Assembly: GCA_911728435.2 (NCBI GenBank)
Contig: OU452207.1
Span: 17,013,682-17,077,681 of the forward strand
Direction: 5' to 3'
DNA: 64,000 bases
DNA from: Apoderus coryli
Lineage: Eukaryota; Arthropoda; Insecta; Coleoptera; Attelabidae
Shown: piece after piece, positions 55,069-64,000 of the stretch
How the letters are laid out: each line of letters opens with the position of its first letter
Numbering within the stretch: position 1 is the first letter of the stretch
The notes under the pieces: generated by a model
The model's input: only the letters and a program-made list of their open reading frames with translations
Database searches by the model: none
What the model was told of the DNA's origin: nothing
Program-made: the position numbers and the translations under genes

Positions 55069-56067
55069 TTTAAACACAGTTTAAATGGTGTTCTTAAAAG
55101 TAAAGTGACTTTAGCCGTTTTCGAGAATTATTGAAAAAACTATTTTTTGCGATTTTTATTTATTTCAGCCATTATTTTTACAGATATAAAAAAATCAAAA
55201 GCACTTCCTCATTGTTACTTTTTGAGGAGAATAAGCTAGCGTTTACAAATTGTCACTACGACGTTTCGTTTTCGAAAAACCATCATTAACTTCGTTTTTT
55301 AAAATACGGCCCTGGATTTTTTATTGTTAAATTTAAAGCCATTTTCAATTCAAAAATAGGTGGTATATAACACGTAATGGTTTAAACAAGTTTTCAGTAT
55401 TTTTAGCTGTTATTTAAAGTTATTCAAGAAAAATCGCCATCGTTTGGCACTCAATTTGCGTAAAACATTCATCTGAGAAAGGCGTTTTTTTAATAACCTC
55501 AAAAAGCACAAAAATTTCACCTAAATTTAAAAAGCCGCGTACAGAATAAAATATTGTACTGAGACAGAAATAAATTGTAAAATAATAATAAATAATTGTG
55601 AGTAACGACGAAACAATGTTTTTGGTAAACCTACTACTCTGCATTCAGTCAGCAGTGGCAAACCATGGCGATTTTTCTTGAAAAAGTTTAAATAACAGCT
55701 AAAAATACTACTACGTGTTTACATCATTACGTGTGAAATACCACCCATATTTGAATTGAAACCATTTTCAATTCAAATAAATTCAATTTTACAATAAAAA
55801 ATCCAGGGGCGTATTTAAAAAAACGAAGTTGACGATGGTTTTTCAAAATCGAAAAGTCGTATTGCAAATTTGTAAACGCTATCTTATTCGTCTCAAAAAT
55901 TAACAATGAGAAAGTGCTTTTTATTTTTTGATATCGGTAAAAATAATGTCAGAAATAAATAAAAACTAAAATCGCAAAAAATAGTTTATTCAAAAATTCT
56001 CGAAAACGGCTAAAGTTAAAGTTTACTTTTAGTTTACTTTTGAAAAAACCATTTAAAAGGTGTTTAA
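55069..56067. mobile_element. Fold-back (long inverted repeat) element, about 1.0 kb
   Basis: The left arm (55069-about 55450) is complementary to the right arm (about 55654-56067) around a unique centre of about 200 bp. Landmarks are CGTTTTCGAGAATT against AATTCTCGAAAACG and ATGGCGATTTTTCTTGA against its complement. Arms have diverged moderately with small indels. No transposase frame is seen, so it is a non-autonomous fold-back or MITE-like insertion. Confidence 0.85.
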
Positions 56068-56388
56068 AAACGAATCTTGACGATTAACAAAACAAAACAA
56101 ATCTTCAAAATGTTGGCTAATACTTCTCATACACAAGTCATATCTTTTATGGATAATGTTAACAGCATTATAAATATGAGTATTAGAAACGGAATTGATA
56201 CAATGTCTAAAATTTGCTTTCAATTCTGCAATATTCCGGGGTGTCCCGTTAAATAAACAAACAAAGTTTATAGTGATAACTAAAATTTTTCTGAGAACGC
56301 TACTGTACTCTACGTATAAGTCCCCCCTAACTTTTATTAAAACTATTTTTAAAGAAAATATCTAAGAAAAAAAATGGCAAATAATGCA

Positions 56389-56408
56389 AATCACCCTATA
56401 GGGTGATT
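56389..56408. repeat. 20-bp perfect palindrome
   Basis: AATCACCCTATAGGGTGATT is its own reverse complement, without a loop. Confidence 0.85.
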
Positions 56409-56589
56409 AGTTTCTGGTATGTATACTACTTAAATGAGCCTGATTGGTACAAATGATTTAAAACAAAAAGGTATTTTCTCTGATCTTGTCTCTAGACGGC
56501 GTCTGTACATGTTGCTTTGAGAAGATGCAGATCTTAATTTTGCCTGAATTTTATTAAGGGTTGTCAGTACTCAAATTACTTTATTTTTG

Positions 56590-56890
56590 GCTCAAAATAC
56601 GATTTTCTATTACTCAGACCTGATTTTTTGATATTTGTTTAAAAACCTAGAAGGCTCATATCAAAAATGGTTTTTAATAAACAAAACACGATTTGGTTAG
56701 TTTGGGAGCGGATATTTTTAATTTGGTTAATTAGTTCAGTAAAAAGTATTTATTTATATTTTGGTTAATTTTGTGAAGTCTGAATTTAACTAACAGTGTT
56801 TTGTTTATTAAAATATTTAACATGATTTCACTCATTTGAAAGAAATATCAAAAAATCAGGTCTATAGCTGCTAATAGTATTGTTTTATTT
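56590..56890. repeat. Second fold-back repeat
   Basis: A 21-bp perfect inverted repeat (56616-56636 with 56843-56863) and an inner pair (TTTTTAATAAACAAAACAC near 56670 against its complement near 56800) frame a short centre. Confidence 0.75.
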
Positions 56891-56908
56891 GAGAAAATCA
56901 GGTTGCAC

Positions 56909-58079
56909 TCATATAACTGGCAATAAACTTTGGTTACTAATTGTGAATCTGTATACTTGCATATAGTTTTTGCAGAATATGTGGCGTATTAGATCTACCA
57001 TTAAAGAAAAAATCATTTTTAATACAGTAAAACGACGTGTCTTGCTAGACTCACCCTGTATGTATATTAAAACACAACATTCATATGCCACTTTTTTCGA
57101 AGGAACCCGAAGATCTGATAAATATGTCCTGAAGATACATAATGCTGGAGATTCTTTTATTTTTGCAGATAAAAACATAAACAATAAAGTGAAAATATTT
57201 CTTAAAAACGACTTTTAATGGCCTACTGAATTACATAAAGTACAGGGTATCCCATTTCGAAACTTTTTTTGGATATCTCCGTAATTGTTAGTGCTACCAA
57301 AATATAATATAGATGTCATGTGCTTGCTCTCTTTGAGTCATACTTAAAATGGTAAATTCAAATTTGAAAATTTTGTCACAATCATATTTTAACAAAAATA
57401 TTCCATCACAGGTCAAATTCAGTATTTCTACTGATTCCTAATTTATAAAATCTCAACACTCTACCATCGGTATTGTACAAAAATTGGCTGATTGACATTT
57501 AGTTGTTTAGTTTTTTAATAGTGAATAATTAAAACCAAAAATATAATTTCTATTAAATAGCAGTAATTGATTTGAATTTAAAAATTAAGAAAAGAAGCAA
57601 ATAAATAACGCCCAAAGTAAACCTCTTCTCTTATCTTTTTATTATTGTGACAATTTTCGCCCGCAAGAGATCGGCGGAAAATAAAAGTGTGAATTTCAAA
57701 ATAACCCTATATTATCTTAGTTAAAAGAGACACAGGAAAATGTTTTATGCAAAAATTTCTTTAAAACGAAAGTTGAATTATCTGCCTATATCAGAGTGAG
57801 TATAGTGGGTCAGGTAAAAAAGTTCTCGGAGCTAACCCCGTTTTTTTGAACTGGGACAACCTGTATATTTGATTCTAAGAAGATATAATTTTAAGTTATC
57901 TTTTCAAAAATATAACACCCCATGATATTGGTTTTCTATGCGATTTATTTCAACTGTATTATTTTAAACCACAGTTAGTAGGCAATGAAACAAAAGCTAA
58001 TATCCTAGAAACAAAACTATGTTGATATTAAAACGAAATAAAAGATTCAGATAAAGCTATTGAGGTATTGGGATTTTAA
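56909..58079. other. Non-coding stretch
   Basis: Opposite-strand open frames at 56909-57218 overlap each other and have no motif, so neither is called. An ACAGGGTATCCCATTTCG segment at about 57241 and a GGGACAACCTGTATATTT segment at about 57852 look like MITE ends facing each other, which is unproven. Confidence 0.4.
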
Positions 58080-58330
58080 GGCATTCATGATGATCAAGTT
58101 GCTCACAAGTTAAGATGACTTCTTTATAAATTTTATTTTCCAACACTACTCCCCAAAGAAAAAAATCTGGAGGTGTTAGATGTGGAGATTGTGCTGGCCA
58201 CCTTATAGGTCCGTGTGTTCTTATCCAACGGTTTCTAAAGTGAGTATTTAATTACTCTCTTATTCGAAGAGCGTTATGGGTCGAGGCGTCATCGGTGAAA
58301 GTAAATCTCTCGTACTTCATTTAAGGAAAC
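58080..58330 (-). pseudogene. Tc1/mariner-superfamily transposase relic
   Basis: On the minus strand, about 58199-58149 reads WPAQSPHLTPPDFFLWG, the segment with the second catalytic-type Asp region that is well conserved in insect Tc1/mariner-like DDE transposases. Before it, DDASTHNALRIRE, a stop codon and RWIRTHGPIR are recognisable as the preceding region. The in-frame stop and short length show a dead fragment. In the fragment, SPH replaces the usual SPD at the catalytic position. No terminal repeats were found. Confidence 0.65.
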
Positions 58331-59263
58331 ATAATCAAGGATATTGAAAAAGTTTGATTAGACTATATCCAGATATCTATCTGCATTTAAATAAATAATA
58401 ATAATGAAACGTAATTTATTGGTACAAAACCCCAAAAGGCCAGCATTTAAATTTTCTTCCAACCAATTACAAAATTCTATCATCCCACATCATCAAATAT
58501 TGGGCAATACAAACATCATGAGGTAAATATTTATTGGACCTCAAAATTCTTTGCACCTTAGATTTTTAAATTCCAATTTTAACTGACACCGTATACTCAT
58601 TCTGAAATGCGCAGATTATTCAACAATCATTATAAACAAACTTTTATATAAAACATTTTTCTATATCTCTTTTAGCTAACACATTTTTTTATTTTCCCCC
58701 GTATCTCTGCGAGATCAAATTTTGATCTTTCAATTATAAGTTTAACCCAAAAAGAACACAGGACATCTATCTATCTATATTACTTTCTTGAGATTTTTTT
58801 TTTAATTAATTGAAGGAAACCAAATTTCTATAAACGAAAGTAGTTATCGAGGATAAATTTGAAAATTTGTAGAACGAATGAGTGAATTGACGGTGCAGTG
58901 TGTCTTAAAAATGAAGAATTTTGAATGAAATAAATTATTCGAAAATAATTTGAAAAATAGAATTCAAAGCAAATAGAGAAACGAAAACAATACAAGAATC
59001 TTTCATGACATAATATAATAGAGGTTCACTGAACATCCAATCTGTAATGGAGAGAAAAGAGTAAATCTCTTATAATTTATTTATGTGACTTTAATAAAAC
59101 TTGTATCATTAAAATGATATTTCTGCATGGAAGCAGATTATTTCCTTTAAAAACACTTACAATTACATAATATTTTTGTTGTTTCGCAAGTTAAAGGACT
59201 CCCGTTATATTAGGAGTACTATATGATGCCCAAGTGTGTATGTTGTATAATATAGATTCTACC
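58331..59263. other. Non-coding, AT-rich stretch
   Basis: No gene or structured repeat that I can support. Confidence 0.5.
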
Positions 59264-60003
59264 CCCAACTAACAATTTAACTTTTTTAATTGCTGTAAGA
59301 ACGTTTATAAAATATATTTTATAAAACACCCATTGTTTTATAAACATTTTCACAACGTTCTTACGCGCCTTATAAACACGAAAAAGGCGCAGATTTATAA
59401 AACACATCGACTCGTTAACGGTTCTATAAATGTTGCTTGTTGCTATTATACAATAGTTTTTAGAACGTTTATAAATATCTAATAAAAATCAAATAAAACT
59501 GTTATAAAACAGTTTTATTATAGCTCTGTTACTAGAACAAAACGACATATTTGTAGAACTACTATAAAACTGTTAAAGGATATAAACGTTTTTTAAAATA
59601 CCTTTTTACACAAAATTATTTTATAATTATTATGCATTGTTGTTGGTACACATTAATAAAATCTGAACAATCATGGAGGTAAAAATAATATAAAACGCTA
59701 TAATACCTACCCAATAATGAATAATAAAATAAGACAGATAAAATTTATCCATGAGCAGATTTGGCTGCGAAACAAAATTTACTGTTAAATATATTGTATA
59801 TTATTACTAAAATTTTAATGCGCCTCGCGAATTATGTAAATTAATGAATTTAGATTTTATAAATTATATAAAATTTTTTTTTTATTGGCACTTATTGTTG
59901 AAAATAATCTTTTGGGAGATCCTTCATTATGTAATGACTGATTCTGTATACCTTATTAGCTAAGATAATTTTACAAATTATAAAAAATATTAATTTTAAA
60001 AGT

Positions 60004-60204
60004 TTGGTCAACATGGCTAACAATTTAAAGAAACCAAAAATGGCTTCTTCCTTATACGATGCTTATAAAACAAAATTATCTCAACCCAGACGAGTATGCT
60101 CTTTAGATAGCTATTACAAAATAACTGCAGAATTGTTTTATACAGGGGCGTATTCGTTAAAAAAACATAAATCTCATAATATTTTAAGTGCAAATAAAAT
60201 GTAA
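60004..60204 (+). CDS. Small hypothetical frame inside the CCCAACTA element
   Basis: A 66-codon frame from ATG to TAA, Lys- and Ser-rich, with no motif or recognised relative. It may be chance. Confidence 0.15.
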   Translation: MVNMANNLKKPKMASSLYDAYKTKLSQPRRVCSLDSYYKITAELFYTGAYSLKKHKSHNILSANKM

Positions 60205-60303
60205 TATAAAATTGATATTACCTGAAACCCCTTTGATAGCAGAAGAATGATATGATTCTTTTATATCTATCATAATATGGATACTAGCCAAAATATAAGT
60301 TGG

Positions 60304-60384
60304 TATAGTACGACACAGTTAAGAATGATACACTTTTATATGGATAGCCCATTTAAAAGCGTATATTAACTGTGTCGTACTATA
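60304..60384. repeat. Hairpin with 19-bp perfect arms
   Basis: TATAGTACGACACAGTTAA (60304-60322) and its exact complement (60366-60384) enclose 43 bp. It could be a tiny palindromic transposon or a hairpin RNA. Confidence 0.85.
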
Positions 60385-61934
60385 GGTACCTATGTTTTAT
60401 GTAAACGTGAAGAATTTTTTATAAACCAGTTATGGAGTAAAAAAAATATATTTCACTAAGCTTGATAATGAATAATGAAGCTAATTACAAGTATTTTTCT
60501 TGAAGTTTTATGTATTTAGTAATCGTTTGCCGTTAATTTAAAATAAATTAATAGTAAAACAAACTAAAACAAGCTTGGAGATAAATGCTCTAAAAAATCA
60601 AAATTTAATTAAAAGGTGCTGCAAAAAATATATAAGATAAAATGTATAGAAATTAATCAAGTCTAGTCCTGTCTACTTGAAGTATTCGTGCTTGATACTT
60701 TGATGCTTGTCTGAGTCGCCGCCGTGTGTCGCATCGTCTCAATATTGGAATAATAATAAAATAGTAAACAGAGTTTTACAAAACAAACTTTAACATATGT
60801 TTTATAAAAGGTTTTGATGGGTTCTTATAAAACAAAATGCTTTTATAGTTACTCTCTTATTAGCTTTTACGGGAGTAATTTAAACATAACCTAAATTGAG
60901 CCCTTTGTTTATGTTATGTATGTTATAACTTATAACTGCCGTTATTAAAACGGTTTGTTGAGTGTCTTTAAGAGAGTTCGAGGATCTTGAGGTAGAAAAT
61001 TTGGCATGTGTTTATTGAGTATAGCAAAAAGCTTCTTTTGGGAAAAATGCGGAACATTATTTGATACTGCCTATGTTCGCATGTTTTCTCTTAGTTTTGC
61101 ATTTTTTTCTAGCTCACTTGTGCTTGAAGCATGATATTGATCACCAATAGTAATAATTCCTCCTGAGAATTTATCGGTCTTCAAAATATTTGATGTCTTA
61201 TAAATTGTCATTAATTTGATTAGATTCCATTACAGTTTGCTACTCTTTATTATAGTCACTAATGTTTTCCCTTTGATAATTTATAATATTGTAATTAATT
61301 TTCTATTAAATGCACAACTGCTTTTCGTTTGGACATTTTAAACCTGTGTATGATATAACAATAAATATCAGTTGAAAATAAATAAGACTATGTTATATAT
61401 TAGTTCTAGGTAATGTTTATGACAGCATTTTAATTTTATAAAATTTGCATTGGCAACATATTTATTTTTTTATTGTTTTTAATAAAATAACTAAAAAACA
61501 ATTTTGTAATTATTAATTTGCGCACAAATTTGCTGCAGCAAACAAATCGCTCTTAATAACGACAATAAAAAAACTATTTTATTATTACGAAACGTACTTT
61601 AACAGAATAATTTTATAATTGTTTTTAAAGGAACAAGTTAATCCAGACTAGTACTTTTACAAAATGCTTTTAAAACCAATTATCATTCGGAACAAATTCG
61701 TCCTATAAAAAATATTTTATAAACGTTTATAAAACTGTTACGATATCATATTTTATAACTATTTTATTATTTTGCTGTAAAAACGTTCTTAAAACAGTTT
61801 TTCTCACAGAAAAGTTTAACACAGCAGTTTTATCACCAAACGAACCTTTAAAAAACAAAAAAGTTTTTACTAAGCGGCAATAAAATAATTATAAAATATA
61901 TTAGTTCTTTAAGAATGTCGAATTGCTAGTTGGG

Positions 61935-62376
61935 CCGCTTTAATGATGCCCGTTAATGTTGTCACTAAAATGTGATAGAGGCAACGTTGTCGGGCGTTAT
62001 TGAATATGTAATATATATACAATATATACAAACGGGCTTCATATAGTAGTACATACATAGCGGGCGTTTGGAAAACTGGAAAATATAAAAATTTTGTATA
62101 TTGTTTAAAGCTACCCCTCCCAGGTTGCCTCGACTAAACAAATTAAATCAAACCGTTATATACAAAATACAATGCCCCTGGCCCTCTAGATGTGCCGGGC
62201 GTCTGAGTGCCCATAGTGTGTACTGGGCTTCCTAAAGGTAGATAGGTACGTATATATATATATTTTGCATATATTGTACATATATATATTTGTTGACATG
62301 TATTGTAATGTATGAGAGAAAAATAAACAGATTTTGAAATTGAATTGATGAGAGAAGTGTGCCTACCGCTGTAGAG
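61935..62376 (+). mobile_element. Probable 3' end of another Jockey-like element
   Basis: The stretch 62150-62347 has an AT-rich segment, an AATAAACAG signal and the tail ATTTTGAAATTGAATT, the same kind of 3' tail seen in E1 and E3. It is followed by GATGAGAGAAG, which resembles U6 nt 38-49 with gaps, and then by E5. No coding part is present. The left limit is unknown, and it might be the lost tail of E4. Confidence 0.4.
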
Positions 62377-64000
62377 CATTCACGTTCAGGCAGCTGAACG
62401 GTACGTTTCTCTGTTTGTAGTTGCGATATCTATAATCGGTACTACTGATAAAACGTATATTTTATCCACTTAGATTGTATATTCAATTGGAATTTTTAAA
62501 ATATTAATTTTAATAGAATAAATTATTGTGGAATTATACTAATATCCCAAATTATTAGTGTTTGCCCTGTGCCCTGGACTGAGTAGGGACAATCACCTAA
62601 ATGGCGTCAGCAGAAGTGGAGGCAAATTCAGCAAAAAGCAACCCAAATAAAACTGGGGCGATCGCAAAAACAAAAAGAACGTCCGAAAAATGCCAAATAT
62701 GTATATCCTTTAAGGAATTGATTGCCGACGCTCAAGATAACATCGACAAGGACCGCTTTAAAACTACTTGGGATCGCCACAAGCAGGAAATGCACACTAC
62801 TTTGGGTCGAACATTAGCGAAGGTTCCACCGAAGATCGACACTGGAAGGAAAACATCTAAGAGTCCAGCCCGCTCCGTTGCCTCGGACATTCAAAATGTC
62901 GAGTTTCTAAGCGGGTACGAAAATGTCGGAGATATAATGTCATCTTCGTTGGAATCCAATGAAATGATGTTTGTGAAGGGCAAAATTCTGGAACTCATAA
63001 ACACTGAGTCAACTATGGATGTTGCAACCACCAATCACACAGCTGAAGGCCAAAACGAGGAATTTCAAGTACCCAAGAAAACCATCGGTCTGGCCAGGCT
63101 TCTGACAAGGGTAAGAGAGATAAAAACAGAACACCTAATAATAATACAGGACGTAAGACCAAAAATCCACCGCTCGTATTACGTGGTGTTGCAAAAAGTC
63201 ACAAAGACCTCGTGACAGAAATTGGTCAACACATTAAAAACAAATTTTACATAAAATACGCAGCGGGGACAACAATGCTATACTTGACTGACATTCAGGA
63301 TTATATGACATACAAGAAATTACTGACTGATGACGGGAGTGTCGAATTTCACACCTACACTCTCCCAACAGAAAAAACTCACGCTTTCGTGTTACGCGGA
63401 CTAGACGGAAACGTAACAGAACAGGACATCCACGATGACTTGACTTGACACATACAACATCCCAGTCGGTAAGGTATATAGAATGAAATCACCCTACAGG
63501 CCACTCTTTTTGGTTATTACGCAGAGCACCTGCAATTTAAAAAAGCTGAACCAAGAGGTGAACATCGTTCTGTATACCAAAGTGACTTGGGAAATCCGAC
63601 GGAATGAAAAAAGACTTACCCAGTGTAGGAGATGCCAAAGCTGGGGACACGCAACAACAAACTGCGCCAGACAACCCCGCTGTCTAAAATGTGCAGAAAG
63701 ACATTGGACGAAGGACTGCCAAAAAACTAGGGACATACCAGCGGTATGCGCCAATTGCTCGGGTAGTCACGCGGCGAATTATTCCAAATGCCCTATATAC
63801 GAGCAAAAGGTATAAGCAGCTGATAAACGACAGAATGATAGACAAAGGACAACGAAACCGACTTACGTAGAAGCTCCTCCACCGAAACAAAATGCTTGGG
63901 AAGTTCGACAAAAGGAGAGATCGCAAAGCTCAAATGCACAAGCCAGTCATACGGAACATCAGAAAGGCACGGTAAGACCCAGCAGTAATTTAAATTCTTG
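62377..64000 (+). mobile_element. E5: second copy of the E1 family, cut by the window end
   Basis: It starts with the same CATTCACGTTCAGG as E1 and is nearly identical to it through the 5'UTR and ORF1. The 5'UTR hairpin is damaged (GGGACAATC in place of GGGTACAGGG). Its left flank, GTGCCTACCGCTGTAGAG, is not recognisable U6, so this copy may lie outside a U6 gene. The right end is beyond the window. Confidence 0.88.
62601..64000 (+). pseudogene. E5 ORF1, broken
   Basis: It matches E1 ORF1 from the ATG. At about 63110 a stretch of 202 bp present in E1 (11263-11464) is missing, with GG shared at the join, which shifts the frame. Near 63438 a few bases are changed, giving a stop. At 63813-63815 a C-to-T change makes TAA after the zinc-knuckle region. 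The N-terminal CQIC...HKQEMH motif and the three knuckles are still visible in pieces. The protein cannot be made whole. Confidence 0.88.

Larger units (their letters stand above)
59264..61934. mobile_element. Possible non-autonomous DNA transposon with CCCAACTA terminal repeats
   Basis: The left end CCCAACTAACAATT (59264-59277) is matched in reverse orientation by AATTGCTAGTTGGG (61921-61934), with one difference. Just inside both ends lie many TTTATAAAAC and GAACGTTTATAA repeats in both orientations (59290-59600 and 61690-61900), giving long imperfect terminal inverted regions. Inside there is only a 66-codon frame (60004-60204) with no motif. No target duplication is clear, so the element status is inferred. 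Confidence 0.5.

Noticed and set aside
56909..57218. Two overlapping opposite frames of 82 and 91 codons
   Set aside because: Neither shows a motif. Long open stretches on both strands are common in such AT-rich DNA.
63110..63130. The 202-bp gap in E5 ORF1 as a spliced intron
   Set aside because: The missing E1 segment lacks GT...AG borders at the join. Shared GG at the break fits a simple deletion, and the frame is lost.

Overview
**Organism.** The window is AT-rich DNA from a eukaryote, most likely an insect. The reasons are U6 snRNA genes that match the animal and insect consensus almost base for base, Jockey-clade and BEL/Pao retrotransposons, a relic of a mariner-like transposase, and a decayed Polinton/adintovirus-like B-family DNA polymerase of the kind common in arthropod genomes. 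The species cannot be named from the sequence, and I recognise no single-copy host protein gene.

**Layout.** Positions 1-1800 hold the minus-strand gag part and probable LTR of a decayed BEL/Pao element. Positions 1833-9740 hold broken protein genes: two unknown plus-strand frames, a large minus-strand type-B DNA polymerase pseudogene, a small minus-strand frame, and a gene fragment repeated about every 523 bp. From about 10035 to 47872 runs a tandem U6 snRNA array with a 388-bp unit: 57 uninterrupted U6 genes plus 3 that are interrupted. Non-coding DNA rich in fold-back and MITE-like repeats fills 53040-62150. The window ends inside a fifth Jockey element, from 62377.

**Main finding.** Four Jockey-clade non-LTR retrotransposons (called E1-E4 here) sit inside U6 genes, all in the U6 sense orientation and all entering within U6 nucleotides 27-47, which include the ACAGAGA box. 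E1 and E2 occupy the same U6 copy. E3 occupies a unit whose uninterrupted duplicate is also present. E4 ends the array. E1, E2 and E3 have both flanks visible, with target-site duplications of 11, 14 and 14 bp. The elements belong to clearly different lineages, although E1 and E4 are close relatives. This suggests a group of Jockey elements that uses the tandem U6 array as a sequence-specific landing site, as R1/R2 elements use rDNA. Known Jockey elements are mostly not site-specific, apart from the telomeric HeT-A/TART group.

**How the parts fit.** Each element encodes ORF1 (an N-terminal CxxC...HxxxxH motif, a conserved central domain and three zinc knuckles) and ORF2 (an apurinic-like endonuclease followed by reverse transcriptase, without RNase H). 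ORF2 follows the ORF1 stop almost directly. All four elements carry a 3'UTR stem-loop whose paired bases covary. Only E2 looks fully intact. E1 and E3 have internal ORF2 deletions, and E4 has a six-residue loss beside its YADD catalytic motif. The U6 array itself shows higher-order repeats of 6, 7 and 9 units and two linked U6 sequence classes, both signs of repeated unequal exchange.
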